From Verrucomicrobiota bacterium (lineage in GTDB: Bacteria > Verrucomicrobiota > Verrucomicrobiia > Limisphaerales > JADLHS01): DNA of 47,190 nucleotides. This document shows, piece by piece, positions 7,870 through 17,699 of this stretch. Position numbers and translations under genes: made by a program. The notes below the pieces were generated by a model. That model worked only from the letters and a program-made list of their open reading frames with translations, was not told where the DNA came from and did no database searches. Position 1 is the first letter of the stretch; every line of letters begins with the position of its first letter. The DNA is taken from assembly GCA_025350905.1 (NCBI GenBank), contig JANXWY010000008.1, forward strand, positions 1-47,190, given 5' to 3'.

Positions 7870-9653
7870 GTCGGAGATTTATCCTTTGCGGCTTGGTGGA
7901 CCGGAAGGGTCACCACAAACGTCGCCCCTTCGCCCGGTTTGCTTCGCGCCGTGATGACGCCCCGGTGGCGATCCACAATGCGACGACAAACGGCCAGGCC
8001 GATGCCCGTGCCCTCAAACTCCTGCCGGCCGTGGAGGCGTTGAAAGACGACAAAAATACGGTCCAGATATTTCTCGTCGAAGCCAATGCCGTTGTCTTTG
8101 ATGGTGAGTTGAAGAAACGGCTGTTCGTCCGGCGCGCAAATCGCCGCCGGCTTTTCCAGTTCCACGAAGCCCGGGAGGTTGCCATCGCGCCCAGCCACGA
8201 TCCGGCTGGCGATCACTACCCGGGGTTTGGCGTTCGGCGGCTGGAATTTAAGCGCATTGCCAATCAGATTTTGCAGCAGTTGCCGCAATTGCAGCGCGTC
8301 CGCCTCAATCTGCGGCAGGTCACCCACCACGACCTCGGCGTCGGACTTTTCAATGCGTACCTCCAGGTCGCTCAGCACTTCCCGGGTTATCAGCCCCAAG
8401 TCCACGACTGCAAACGGCTCGGTGCGGCTGATGACACGCGAGAACGTCAACAGGTCATTGATCAGCGTCTGCATTCGCGCGGCCGCACTTTGCATCCGTT
8501 CCAGATAGTCCGCACTTTCTTCCGGCAGGAGGGCCGCACATTTTGTTTTCAGTCGGTCCCCAAAAGCGCGAATTTTCCGCAACGGCTCCTGCAAGTCATG
8601 GGATGCAACGAAGGCGAACTGCTCCAGCTCTGCATTGGAACGCGTGAGCTCCGCCGCCTTGGTTTCCAGCGCTTCCGCCGATTGCTTGCGTTCTGTAATG
8701 TCCTTGAACAACACCACGCGGCCGACCAGTCCCTGGTTCTCATGGATGGGCGAACGCTGGAATTCCGCGTGGAAATTCGTGCCATCCATCCGCTTCAGGA
8801 CGACATCCAGCGGGATGCCGGCGGCGAGGTTCGTCGCGGTGGCCACACCGTCCCGGGCCAGATCGCCAAACAGCTCGACTTCCCGGCGGCCCAGCATGGT
8901 CTTGACCTCCAGCCCCATGAGCCGGGCTGCCGTCGGGTTGACGAAGGTGATGATGCCCCCTGGATTAACGCCGCAAATGCCCTCGCCCGCCGAGTTCAGG
9001 ATCAACTCGTATTGCCGCTGACGTTTTTGCATTTCCTCGAACCGGGCCTGCACATGCACCGCCAACAAGTCCTGGCTGCGGGTCAGTTCCGGCCGGGCCC
9101 GCTGGAGACTCTGCTCCATGCGGTCCGTCCTTTTCTGCCGGGTCAATTCGGCCTCCAGTTCCGCGTTCACGCGCGTGAGGTCGGCTAATTGGGTTTCCAT
9201 CCCCTTGCGCTCCCGCCGCAACAGTTTCTCCAGCGCGAGCTTTTCGGTCACCTGCATCCGCAATTGGCCGTTCAACGACTCCCAATCCGAGTAACCGGCC
9301 TTCATCCGGCGCTGCCACGCTCGCTCGCTGAATTGAAACCCGCTGAAGGTCACCAAAATTAACGCCGCACCGCTGCCCAGAATCATCATGAGCGACATCA
9401 GCCGCCACTGCATCAGCTGGCTCATCCGGCTGGTGCCCTTGCTGCTCAACACCGGCTCCATTTCATCGGCGACGCGCGTGGTTTCCGCATACATCCAGCT
9501 GCCCACGCACACTGTCACGACGAGAATCGCAGCCAATACCACGGTCTGCCAGTGGTGGGCCGCGATCGGTCTGGTGGCGGCGGACGTGGCAGCGGCACTC
9601 GCGTCCGTTGTCTCCGCTTCGTCGATCAGTGATAGAGGTTGAGCTTCGACCAT
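7866..9653 (-). CDS. Membrane sensor histidine kinase with PAS domain
   Basis: A 595-residue kinase. Two membrane segments (about 37-55 and 84-104) enclose a short periplasmic loop of roughly 30 residues, too small for a large ligand domain. A long charged coiled coil (about 125-215) follows, then a PAS domain (about 218-330), a dimerisation domain with H352 in FVASHDLQEPLRK, and an ATPase domain ending GIGLAVCRRIVDRHRG. The SHDLQEPLRK box is the one found in phytochrome-like kinases paired with Rcp1-type receivers, which agrees with the next gene. I chose ATG 9653 because GGGGAG lies 7 bp upstream; an in-frame ATG ten codons earlier has no such site. The gene is the first of a three-gene operon with 4-bp overlaps. 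Confidence 0.92.
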   Translation of the reverse strand: MVEAQPLSLIDEAETTDASAAATSAATRPIAAHHWQTVVLAAILVVTVCVGSWMYAETTRVADEMEPVLSSKGTSRMSQLMQWRLMSLMMILGSGAALILVTFSGFQFSERAWQRRMKAGYSDWESLNGQLRMQVTEKLALEKLLRRERKGMETQLADLTRVNAELEAELTRQKRTDRMEQSLQRARPELTRSQDLLAVHVQARFEEMQKRQRQYELILNSAGEGICGVNPGGIITFVNPTAARLMGLEVKTMLGRREVELFGDLARDGVATATNLAAGIPLDVVLKRMDGTNFHAEFQRSPIHENQGLVGRVVLFKDITERKQSAEALETKAAELTRSNAELEQFAFVASHDLQEPLRKIRAFGDRLKTKCAALLPEESADYLERMQSAAARMQTLINDLLTFSRVISRTEPFAVVDLGLITREVLSDLEVRIEKSDAEVVVGDLPQIEADALQLRQLLQNLIGNALKFQPPNAKPRVVIASRIVAGRDGNLPGFVELEKPAAICAPDEQPFLQLTIKDNGIGFDEKYLDRIFVVFQRLHGRQEFEGTGIGLAVCRRIVDRHRGVITARSKPGEGATFVVTLPVHQAAKDKSPT

Positions 9654-10007
9654 AATGTTTCTCCCCATATCCGCTCGCGGCAAAACCCTCGATTAGCGGG
9701 AGAAAGACGCGTCTTCGAAAGCACCTTGAAGACCATCCTCCCCAAAACCGGTTTTTGTTTGGGCGAAAGGGGGAAGACAAACCAAAAAATTGCTGCGGGC
9801 GACCTTTGTCTGTCTCGGTCTTTGTCACTTAATGAGACTCGCGTGGCAGCAAACGGGTCTTACCCCGGCGGGGGACGGTGCCGCTACCAGCCCCGCCGTT
9901 GCCGGTCATGCCATCGCCGGTCCTCGTCGCCGCGTGGTCGTCCCGTGGTCGCACGGCGGATTCTTGCTTCGCTCCGCCAATTCGCATAGCGTTCGGCTGG
10001 CGAAATT
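9654..10007. other. Divergent intergenic region between kinase operon and dapL
   Basis: A 354-bp stretch without a convincing gene, so it must hold the promoters of both flanking units. Visible structure includes the palindrome AAAACCGGTTTT near 9744 and an 8-bp perfect stem CGGCGGGG (9866-9873) / CCCCGCCG (9891-9898), with a nested GGT/ACC pair in its loop. The stem lies about 110 bp before the dapL start. No known riboswitch core could be recognised. Short open frames here show no protein-like composition. Confidence 0.5.
9661..9666 (-). promoter_or_regulatory. Ribosome binding site GGGGAG of the membrane kinase
   Basis: On the minus strand GGGGAG lies 7 bases before ATG 9653. It decides between this start and one ten codons upstream. 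It is one of only two strong Shine-Dalgarno sequences noticed in the window. Confidence 0.7.
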
Positions 10008-11246
10008 ATGGCATTACTCAACGACCACTATTTGAAACTCAAGGCCGGCTACTTGTTTCCCGAAATTGGCCGGCGCGTGAAAGCGTTTTGCGACGCGCAG
10101 CCCGCGGCGGCCAAGCGGCTGATCCGGTGCGGCATCGGCGACGTGACCGAACCACTGCCTCCCGCGGTCGTGGCCGCGATGCACCGGGCCGTGGACGAAA
10201 TGGCAGCGCGTGAAAGTTTCAAGGGTTACGGCCCGGAGCAGGGCTACGAATGGTTGCGCGCCGCCATTGCGCAGCATGATTTCCGCAGTCGCGGTCTCGA
10301 CGTGGCGGACGACGAAATCTTCGTCAGCGATGGCTCGAAGTGCGATTGCGGCAGCATCCTCGATATCCTGGGCCGTAAAAATAAAATTGCGATCAGCGAT
10401 CCAGTTTATCCTGTTTATGTGGACACCAATGTGATGGCCGGGCACACGGGCGAAGCCAACGCCGCCGGGGCGTACGGGAAGATCATCTATCTCCCCTGCC
10501 GGCCCAGCAACGGCTTTGTCCCCGAACCACCGAAACGCCACGTGGACATCATTTATCTTTGCTCACCCAACAACCCGACCGGCGCGGCGGCGACTCGCCC
10601 GCAGCTTGAGGCGTGGGTAAAGTTCGCCTCCGAACACAAAGCCATCATCTTATTCGACGCGGCGTACGAGGCTTACATCACCGACCCGGCAATTCCGCAC
10701 TCGATTTATGAAATCCCGGGGGCGCGGGAATGTGCCATTGAATTCCGCAGCTTCTCAAAAAACGGTGGCTTTACCGGCACGCGTTGCGCGTTCACCGTCG
10801 TCCCGAAGTCGCTCAATGCCGAAACCCAGGCCGGCGAGTTCAAACCGCTTCACCCCCTTTGGTCCCGGCGCATGACCACAAAATTCAACGGCGTCAGCTA
10901 TATCGTGCAGCGGGCCGCCGAGGCGCTCTATTCGCCCGAAGGTAAGGAGCAAGTGAAGTCGCTCATCGACCATTATCTGGGTAACGCCCACGTCTTGCGC
11001 GCGGGCGCAAAGAAAGCTGGCTGGAAAGTGTTTGGCGGCGAAAACGCTCCCTACATTTGGGTGCGCACCCCCACGGCCGTCACGAGCTGGCAGGCGTTTG
11101 ATAAAATTCTCGACCAGGCCAATGTCGTCATTACGCCCGGCAGCGGTTTTGGCTCGAAGGGCGAGGGTTACTTCCGCATTAGCGCCTTCAACAGCCGCGC
11201 CAACGCCGAGGAAGTCGCGCGGCGGTTCCAGGAATTGAAGTGGTAG
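10008..11246 (+). CDS. dapL: LL-diaminopimelate aminotransferase
   Basis: A 412-residue pyridoxal-phosphate enzyme of the class I/II aminotransferase fold. It converts tetrahydrodipicolinate to LL-diaminopimelate in one step with glutamate as amino donor, for lysine and peptidoglycan synthesis in the cytoplasm. The N-terminus [17 protein letters not shown], the segment [15 protein letters not shown], the PNNPTG turn (187-192) and the Schiff-base lysine K251 in [15 protein letters not shown] are those of DapL, and the length equals that of the family. The start is ATG 10008; no strong ribosome site precedes it. It stands alone on this strand, with a divergent kinase operon before it and a convergent DUF1501 gene after it. 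DapL is the usual route in Verrucomicrobiota, Chlamydiota and plants, which supports the taxonomic reading. Confidence 0.96.
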   Translation: MALLNDHYLKLKAGYLFPEIGRRVKAFCDAQPAAAKRLIRCGIGDVTEPLPPAVVAAMHRAVDEMAARESFKGYGPEQGYEWLRAAIAQHDFRSRGLDVADDEIFVSDGSKCDCGSILDILGRKNKIAISDPVYPVYVDTNVMAGHTGEANAAGAYGKIIYLPCRPSNGFVPEPPKRHVDIIYLCSPNNPTGAAATRPQLEAWVKFASEHKAIILFDAAYEAYITDPAIPHSIYEIPGARECAIEFRSFSKNGGFTGTRCAFTVVPKSLNAETQAGEFKPLHPLWSRRMTTKFNGVSYIVQRAAEALYSPEGKEQVKSLIDHYLGNAHVLRAGAKKAGWKVFGGENAPYIWVRTPTAVTSWQAFDKILDQANVVITPGSGFGSKGEGYFRISAFNSRANAEEVARRFQELKW

Positions 11247-11549
11247 CGCGTGCTGGACGGCCCCCGCCTAGCCAACCCGCCTTTGCATTCAAGGCTCTTT
11301 CCCACTTCACGATTGCTGCAACCGCCGGCCCCCGTTGATCAGCGATAGAACACTTCTGATTGCGACCGCGGGTGCTTGCTGGTTGGCATTGGGTCGATCA
11401 GATTCGTGGCCTCGGCAACGGAAGGGAATCGAAGCCAAGCATGCATCGCCGAAGCATTTGCCCGCCGCCTGGCACCGGGAGGTGTGAGCGAGAAAATGTC
11501 TGTCGGGGTGATCAAAGTCTTTCCGCGGTCGCCCTGGTCGCGCCGCGCT
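11247..11549. other. Intergenic region between convergent genes
   Basis: About 300 bp between the ends of dapL and a DUF1501 gene. Short open frames on both strands exist, including an 82-codon one on minus that overlaps the DUF1501 end, but none has a recognisable domain or start signal. I see no clear terminator hairpin or repeat. Confidence 0.4.
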
Positions 11550-12956
11550 TCAGGCCAATATTTCCCGGAGGACATGCCCATGCACATCGGTCAACCGGCG
11601 GTCGATGCCGCTGTGGCGGAAACTGAGCTTTTCGTGGTCAATCCCGAGCAGGTGGAGAATGGTGGCGTGGAAGTCGTAGCTGGTGGTGACGTCTTCGACC
11701 GCCTTCCATGACCACTCGTCGCTTTGCCCGAGCGCGACGCCGGGCCTCACGCCGGCCCCGGCAAACCACGAGACAAACGTACCGCCGTTGTGGTCACGAC
11801 CGACGCTACCCTGACTGAACGGCATCCGACCGAACTCCGTCGTCCACACGAGCAGCGTGTCGTCGAGCAGACCGCGAGCTTTCAAATCCACCAGCAGCGC
11901 CGCCGCGGGTTGGTCCATTTTGCGGGCGGCCGCTCCGAGCTCCCTGGCAATGTCGCCATGGTTGTCCCAATTGTCCGAACCGCCGCCCTGTCCGCTCCAT
12001 ACCTGCACAAAACGCACGCCGCGTTCCACCAGTCGTCTCGCCAGCAGACAGCGATTGCCAAAATCGGCGGTTTCCGCCTGGTCCAGTCCGTAGAGTTGCT
12101 TGGTCGCCGCGGACTCCCCCGAGAGGTCCAACAGCTCGGGCGCGGAAAGCTGAAGGCGGGCGGCGAGTTCGTAGCTCGCGATGCGGGCCGTGAGCCGGGA
12201 ATCGTCGGCCCGTTCCGCGGCGTGCGCGAGGTTTAGCTCGCGCAGCAGGGCGAGCCCTTCGCTGCGGCTCGCGGGCGTGATGTGCGTCGCGTCTGCAGGC
12301 GGCTGCAGATGGGTCATGGGCTGCGGGGCGGAGGCGTTGATGATGGCGCCTTGATGGTTCGCCGGCAGAAACCCCGCCGTGAACGCGCTGCGCCCGTTGT
12401 ACGGCAGCCCGCGCGCGTCCGGCAGCGCGACAAACGCGGGAACGTTGTCGGCGAGACTACCCAAGGCATACGATATCCAGGCTCCCGCACAGGGGAAGCC
12501 GGGCAGCAAAAATCCGCTCGTCTGCAGATACGAGGCTGGGCCGTGAACGTTCGACTTCGACTGCATGGCCATGAGGAATGCCAGATCGTCTACGTGCCGC
12601 GCCAGATGCGGTAGCGCGCTGCTGACCCACCGGCCACATTGGCCATGCTGCTGCCACGCGAACGGACTTTTCATCACTGCCCCGGGCACGCTCACGCTCG
12701 CCTCGACACGTTCCCCGACGCCCGGGTCGAATTTCTGACCGTGCCGCGCGATGAGCTGTGGCTTGTAGTCGAAGAGGTCGCACTGACTGGCGCCGCCATT
12801 CATGAAAAGCTGGATGACGCGCTTGGCTTTCGGCGGATGATGCGGCAGCGCCGCGGCGAACGCCTCAGGCTGCAGCAGCGAAGCCATCGCGATGCCGCCG
12901 AGGCCGGTGCCGAGGGTGCCGAGAAAATCGCGGCGCGTAAACGCGGTGGCGTTCAT
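11550..12956 (-). CDS. DUF1501 family protein (first pair)
   Basis: A 468-residue protein of the DUF1501 family, which has an alkaline-phosphatase/sulfatase-like fold and whose reaction is not established. The N-terminus MNATAFTRRDFLGTLGTGLG is a twin-arginine signal (RRDFLG), so it should be exported folded. Family marks are LFMNGGASQCDLFDYKP, KSNVHGPA, ERGVRFVQVWSGQGG, DDTLLVWTTEFGRMP, GRDHN and the closing TDVHGHVLREILA. I chose ATG 12956, 2 bp after the stop of the upstream DUF1549/DUF1553 gene; the longer open frame starting at 13157 overlaps that gene and lacks the signal in the right place. The pair is a standard verrucomicrobial/planctomycete two-gene unit, probably for complex carbohydrate or sulfated polymer use, though that role is an inference from the literature on co-occurrence. 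Confidence 0.92.
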   Translation of the reverse strand: MNATAFTRRDFLGTLGTGLGGIAMASLLQPEAFAAALPHHPPKAKRVIQLFMNGGASQCDLFDYKPQLIARHGQKFDPGVGERVEASVSVPGAVMKSPFAWQQHGQCGRWVSSALPHLARHVDDLAFLMAMQSKSNVHGPASYLQTSGFLLPGFPCAGAWISYALGSLADNVPAFVALPDARGLPYNGRSAFTAGFLPANHQGAIINASAPQPMTHLQPPADATHITPASRSEGLALLRELNLAHAAERADDSRLTARIASYELAARLQLSAPELLDLSGESAATKQLYGLDQAETADFGNRCLLARRLVERGVRFVQVWSGQGGGSDNWDNHGDIARELGAAARKMDQPAAALLVDLKARGLLDDTLLVWTTEFGRMPFSQGSVGRDHNGGTFVSWFAGAGVRPGVALGQSDEWSWKAVEDVTTSYDFHATILHLLGIDHEKLSFRHSGIDRRLTDVHGHVLREILA

Positions 12957-12958
12957 GG

Positions 12959-15900
12959 TCAATCGAGGTAGAGGAATTCGCTGCTGTTGAAAAGCCATTG
13001 GCAGGCATTGGCGAGACCGTGGCGTTGGAGGTAGGTGGCGAAAGCCGCGCGCTCCGGTGCCCGGGCGCCGCGCTGGAGGACGAGTTGGAAAGCCGACTCC
13101 GCCTGCGACCCCGGCTCGCCGCCGCTCGCGGCCAGGCGGTCGGCCAGGTGTTCGCATTGGCGGATGAGGAAGGGATCATTCAACATCGCCAGCGCTTGTT
13201 GGGCGGTCGTCGAAGCCCCGCGCACGGGAGTGAACAGGCTGCCATCGGGGCAATCCAACGCGTCCATGAATGGGTCGGGAACGGTGCGGAAGAGGAAACG
13301 ATAAACGGCCCGGCGACGGGCAGCGGGGGCGTCCGGATCGAAATGCTGGTAATCGAGAAAGGCGGGGTTGCCGCCGGACATGAAGGTGGCGTCGCCATGC
13401 GAGTTAAACTGCACCGCCGGCGGGCCGCCCATGGTGAGATCCAGCTGGCCGCTGAGCACGAGGAGCGTGTCGCGGATTTCCTCGCCAGAAAGGCGCGCGC
13501 GATTCTGCCGCCACAGCCACCGATTGTCGCCGTCGCGGGCGGTTCCGTGATTGGCGAGCGTCGTTTGCTTCCAGGTTTCACTGGTCACGATGAGCTGGTG
13601 CAGTGCCTTGAGCGAACCTTTCGCCTCATCGCGAAACCAGACTGCGAGCCAGTCAAGTAATTCCCGGTGGCTCGGAGCGCCGCCCATTTTACCAAAATCA
13701 TTCGGCGTGTCGCACAGGCCGCGTCCGAAGTGATAAGACCAAATGCGGTTTACGATACTGCGCCAGGAGAGCGCGTTGCGCTCGTCGGTGAGCCAGTACG
13801 CGAGCGCGGCGCGGCGTGCGGATTCGTCGCTGACATCCGCGATCACAAGCTCCGGCGGCATCCCCGCAACACACCTGAGCGCGCCGGGCGCGATGAGGTC
13901 GCCGGGTTTGCCCAGTTCACCCCGGGTGAGCAGATGGATCGGGCGCGGTTGCGCCGCGGGCTTGAAATTTTCGCCGTCCGGCGGGACATCCCGGGTCACC
14001 GCATACACCAACTGCGGCGGGGGTAGTGCGGCCAGCGCGCGCTGGTTTTCCATTTTCAGCATCGCCAGCGCCACCGCCTGGCGTTGCGCAGGAGTCCGAC
14101 CCGACGGCGGCGAACGCAGGATAGCGGTCACCTCGGCCGGCAACGGCGCGAGGGGAGCCGTGGCCAGCGGGGCGTCGCCGGCGCCCAGACGGAAGCGCCC
14201 AATCCCATGCCCCGCTGCCCCGGCTTGATGCTCCAGGAGAAAGGTGAACGTCGTTCCTTCGGGGAACTCCCGCGGATCCTGGAGCTCGAAGACCGCCTCG
14301 TGCGGCTCGCCATAGCGCGGATGCACACCCCAGTGCGTCTCACTTTTTCCATCGATCGCCTGCGCGGCGGAAATGGCGGGGCCTTCATCGTGATCGGCGG
14401 TGGCGCGGGCAAATCTCAGCGGCTTGGCTTCCTCACCGGCGCCCGCCGGCGCCGCGAACGCGCGAAACTCCGTGAGATGAAAGTTGCCGTTGTCCCATCG
14501 ACCTGGCCCGCGTTGCGGCAGCCGGTCATCCGGCAATACTTCCAGCCGTACCGCACTCAGTTTCCCACCCCTTCGGTGCGCGGTGACAATATAAGTATCG
14601 CGTTCGGGCCGCGGGCCGCTTACGAACCACGAACCATCCGGCTGCCGCGTCAACGCCGCGCCGCCGGTCGAGACGATACTCATGATCTCGAACGGTACCC
14701 ACGCAGCCTCCCGCCGCGCCCAGGCTGCCTCTCCGGCGGCGACCTGCGCCTTCAGTGCCGCCGTCTCCAGCGTCGCCAGCAGCACCCCATCCGGTTGCTG
14801 TAACGCGCGCTGGGTCATCAACAGCTGTCGCCGGGCTGCCTGCGTGTGTTCATCAGGGCCGAACGGCCGGTTCGCCCGATCCACGCCGGCGAAAACCGCC
14901 TGGAGCGCATAATATTCGCGCTGGCTGATGGGATCGAATTTATGATCGTGACAGCGCGCGCAGTGGACGGTGAGACTTTGAAAAGTGCCCATGACGGCGC
15001 TCACCATGCCATCGCGATCCAAGTTCTGCGCCATGTGATGGTCCACGGTGTCTTCCCGGACCGTGACCATCAAGGTGTGATCCCAGGGCCCGGCGGCGAT
15101 GAAACCCAGCGCCACGGTGGCTTGCGGGTCATCGGGAAAAAGCGCATCGCCTGCCACCTGCTCCTGCACAAATCGCGCATAGGGTTTGTCTTCGTTGAAC
15201 GCCCGGATGACATAGTCCCGATACGGCCAGGCATTCGAGCGCACATAATCGTGATCATTGCCGTGGGTGTCGGCGTAGTTCGCGACATCAAGCCAATGTC
15301 GGCCCCAATGCTCGCCGTAGCGCGGGGAAGCGAGTAGCCTTTCGATCAGCTTTTCGTAGGCCTTCGGGTCTGGGTCGGAAAGAAACCTTTCCCGTTCCGC
15401 GGGCGTCGGCGGCAGCCCGGTAAGGTCGTAATATAACCGCCGGAGCAGCGTCTGTCGGTCAGCCTCCGGCGACGGGGCGAGCTGCTTTTCGGCAAGTTTT
15501 GCGCGAATGAAGGCATCAATCGGATTCGCACCACCGCGGGGCACGGTGGGCTTCACGAGCGGCGTGAGCGACCAGTGCGGCTCCGCCGCCTTCGGGGCAC
15601 CGGCAAACTCGTCTGGCCACGCCGGTCCTTCATTAATCCACACGCGGAGGGTTTGCACCTCCGCGGGCGTGAGCCGCAGTCGGTTGCTTTTCTTCGGGGG
15701 CATCTGTTCGTCCTCGTCCTCGCCACTCACAAAGCGGATGAGCGGACTTTTCTTTGCGTCGTGCGGCACGATCGCGGCGTTGCCGCTTTCGCCACCTCGC
15801 AGCGCGACGTCGCGCACATCGAGCTGGTAACCACTCTTTTGTTTTTCCGGCCCGTGGCACTCGTAGCAGTATTTTTGGAAAATCGGACGCACGTCGCGTG

Positions 15901-15973
15901 CGTAGTCCACCGGTGCGCCGGCCGCCCCGGTGGCCACGCTGACCGCCAAAATCATGCCCGCGAGGCGCTTCAT
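12959..15973 (-). CDS. PSCyt1-DUF1549-DUF1553 protein (first pair)
   Basis: A 1004-residue exported protein. After a signal peptide (1-20) comes a planctomycete cytochrome C domain with the heme site CYECH (36-40) and the distal PPKKS segment, then DUF1549 (about 150-355; IDAFIRAKLAEKQL, LTGLPPTPAERE, RYGEHWGRHWLDVANYADT), which includes a second CxxCH (CARCHDHKFDP), and DUF1553 near the C-terminus (NRIWSYHFGRGLCDTPNDFG). Between them (about 450-600) lies a stretch, AIDGKSETHWGV then AVFELQDP, that looks like a discoidin (F5/8 type C) or similar sugar-binding beta sandwich. The start is ATG 15973. It is followed 2 bp later by its DUF1501 partner. It is probably a periplasmic heme protein acting with that partner; the substrate is unknown. 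Confidence 0.92.
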   Translation of the reverse strand: MKRLAGMILAVSVATGAAGAPVDYARDVRPIFQKYCYECHGPEKQKSGYQLDVRDVALRGGESGNAAIVPHDAKKSPLIRFVSGEDEDEQMPPKKSNRLRLTPAEVQTLRVWINEGPAWPDEFAGAPKAAEPHWSLTPLVKPTVPRGGANPIDAFIRAKLAEKQLAPSPEADRQTLLRRLYYDLTGLPPTPAERERFLSDPDPKAYEKLIERLLASPRYGEHWGRHWLDVANYADTHGNDHDYVRSNAWPYRDYVIRAFNEDKPYARFVQEQVAGDALFPDDPQATVALGFIAAGPWDHTLMVTVREDTVDHHMAQNLDRDGMVSAVMGTFQSLTVHCARCHDHKFDPISQREYYALQAVFAGVDRANRPFGPDEHTQAARRQLLMTQRALQQPDGVLLATLETAALKAQVAAGEAAWARREAAWVPFEIMSIVSTGGAALTRQPDGSWFVSGPRPERDTYIVTAHRRGGKLSAVRLEVLPDDRLPQRGPGRWDNGNFHLTEFRAFAAPAGAGEEAKPLRFARATADHDEGPAISAAQAIDGKSETHWGVHPRYGEPHEAVFELQDPREFPEGTTFTFLLEHQAGAAGHGIGRFRLGAGDAPLATAPLAPLPAEVTAILRSPPSGRTPAQRQAVALAMLKMENQRALAALPPPQLVYAVTRDVPPDGENFKPAAQPRPIHLLTRGELGKPGDLIAPGALRCVAGMPPELVIADVSDESARRAALAYWLTDERNALSWRSIVNRIWSYHFGRGLCDTPNDFGKMGGAPSHRELLDWLAVWFRDEAKGSLKALHQLIVTSETWKQTTLANHGTARDGDNRWLWRQNRARLSGEEIRDTLLVLSGQLDLTMGGPPAVQFNSHGDATFMSGGNPAFLDYQHFDPDAPAARRRAVYRFLFRTVPDPFMDALDCPDGSLFTPVRGASTTAQQALAMLNDPFLIRQCEHLADRLAASGGEPGSQAESAFQLVLQRGARAPERAAFATYLQRHGLANACQWLFNSSEFLYLD

Positions 15974-16193
15974 GGCCGGCCTGCGGCACCCGGAAGTGTC
16001 GGTGGTGGTGGCTGCGACCGCCCCAGCAAAAAGCCAGTTATCATTCGGGCCTCCGCCGCCTTTGAATTTGCAGTTCCTGCGGCATCACTCCGCGCGGCCG
16101 GACCGCACCTGCGCGCGGCTGGCCATCTACCGTGCGCGCTCCTGACCCTAATGGGCTGAGGCGGTCTGGCAACCCAGGTTGGCGTGGAGCGCA

Positions 16194-17690
16194 TCACGCA
16201 AGAATCTCCCTCAAAACTTCGCCATGCACATCCGTGAGCCGCCGCTCAATGCCATTGTGATAAAAGCTGAGGCGTTCATGGTCCAAGCCAAGAATTTGCA
16301 GGATGGTCGCATGGAAATCGTAAACCGTGGCGATTTTTTCCACCGCCTTGTAGCCAAACTCGTCGGTGGCGCCGAAGCTAAACGGCGCCTTGACGCCCGC
16401 TCCCGCCAGCCACGCGGTAAAGCCGGCCGGATTATGATCGCGGCCGCTGGCGCCCGCTTGAAAGGTCGGCATGCGGCCAAACTCCGTGCACCAGACAACG
16501 AGCGTGTCTTGCAGCAACCCGCGCTGTTTCAGATCGGCGAGCAAGGCGGCGGTCGGCTGGTCCAGCACCTCGCCATGGACGGTGTATTGATCTTTCAAAA
16601 CTTTGTGGCCATCCCAGTTGCTCGTGCCTTCGCCGCCGACCTGGTAGGCGCCGTTGAAGAGCTGGACGAAGCGGACGCCCTGCTCGATCAATCGCCGGGC
16701 GAGGATGCAATTGCGCGCGTAACCCGCTTTGATTTCCTGGGTCCGATTGCCGGTAGCGTCCGCGCCATAGCTCCGGAGGATGTGGGCGGGCTCGGTGGAA
16801 ATGTCGCTCACCGCCGGGACCGACAATTGCATGTGGGCGGCCAGTTCGTAGCTGGAGATGCGCGCCGCCAGCTCGGTGTCGCCGGGGTAATGGGCGCTGT
16901 GGTGCCGATTCAGCTGGGCGATGAATTCGCGCGTGGCCCGGTCCTTTTCCGGGCTGATCCCGGCCGGACGCGCCAGGTTGCGCAGGGGCTTGGTGGCGTT
17001 GAAATCCGTTCCCTGAAAGGCGGCCGGGAGAAACCCCGGATTCCAGCAATTGCCGGCGGATTGCGGCACGCCGCGGGGATCCGGGATCGCCACATAAGCG
17101 GGCAGATTGTCATTGGCGCTGCCGAGCGCATACGTGGTCCACGCGCCGAGGCTGGGAAAACCATCGAGCGTGAAGCCGGTGTTCATGAAGTTTTCGCCAG
17201 GGCCGTGCGTGTTGGTCTTCCCCGTGAGCGAGTGCAGGAAACACATCTCATCCGCCAGTTCGCCGAGGCGCGGCACCAGCTCCGAGATCATCTTGCCACA
17301 TTGTCCGCGCGGGCGGAAAGCCCAGGGGCTTTGGTTCAACGCGCCTTGCGCCCCCTGGAAAGTGACCAACTTGTCGCCGCCCGGCAGGGGCTGCCCGTGC
17401 CGCTTGATCAGCTCCGGCTTGTAGTCAAACGTGTCGAGATGGCTGCAGCCACCGGCCGAAAAAATCATCAGCACCTGCTTCGCGCGCGGCGGGAAATGCG
17501 GTGCGCGCACGGCGTTGGGATTCGCCGGATCGATCTGCGGCCGGATCGGTGGCTTCCGGCTCGACTCGGCCGCCAGCAAGCCATCGCGACTGAGCAGTTG
17601 GGCCAGGGCCATGCCACTCAACGCAGTGGCGCTGTGACGGAGGAATGCCCGCCGGTTCAGGAAGGGATGAATGCGTTCGGGGATCGCCAT
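16194..17690 (-). CDS. DUF1501 family protein (second pair)
   Basis: A 498-residue relative of the DUF1501 protein at 11550, with the same order of motifs: [14 protein letters not shown] as twin-arginine signal, [68 protein letters not shown] and the same end, [13 protein letters not shown]. The shared final VLREILA with its paralogue shows how close the two pairs are. The start is ATG 17690, 9 bp after the stop of the DUF1549/DUF1553 gene before it, so the two are surely cotranscribed. A 220-bp gap without clear features separates it from the next pair. The role is as for the first pair: an exported partner of a cytochrome-domain protein, reaction unproven. Confidence 0.93.
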   Translation of the reverse strand: MAIPERIHPFLNRRAFLRHSATALSGMALAQLLSRDGLLAAESSRKPPIRPQIDPANPNAVRAPHFPPRAKQVLMIFSAGGCSHLDTFDYKPELIKRHGQPLPGGDKLVTFQGAQGALNQSPWAFRPRGQCGKMISELVPRLGELADEMCFLHSLTGKTNTHGPGENFMNTGFTLDGFPSLGAWTTYALGSANDNLPAYVAIPDPRGVPQSAGNCWNPGFLPAAFQGTDFNATKPLRNLARPAGISPEKDRATREFIAQLNRHHSAHYPGDTELAARISSYELAAHMQLSVPAVSDISTEPAHILRSYGADATGNRTQEIKAGYARNCILARRLIEQGVRFVQLFNGAYQVGGEGTSNWDGHKVLKDQYTVHGEVLDQPTAALLADLKQRGLLQDTLVVWCTEFGRMPTFQAGASGRDHNPAGFTAWLAGAGVKAPFSFGATDEFGYKAVEKIATVYDFHATILQILGLDHERLSFYHNGIERRLTDVHGEVLREILA

Positions 17691-17699
17691 AAAGGTGAA

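Noticed and set aside
7893-9188. 431-codon plus-strand open frame opposite the membrane kinase
   Set aside because: It is antisense to a gene with clear kinase motifs and has the composition expected of a shadow in high-GC DNA.
9840-9930. Possible cobalamin-type riboswitch before dapL
   Set aside because: A stretch GACGGTGCCGC looks a little like part of that aptamer, but the B12 box and the paired core elements are absent and the gene is not a cobalamin target.
11339-11587. 82-codon minus-strand open frame
   Set aside because: It overlaps the DUF1501 stop region, has no start signal and no protein-like pattern; judged chance.
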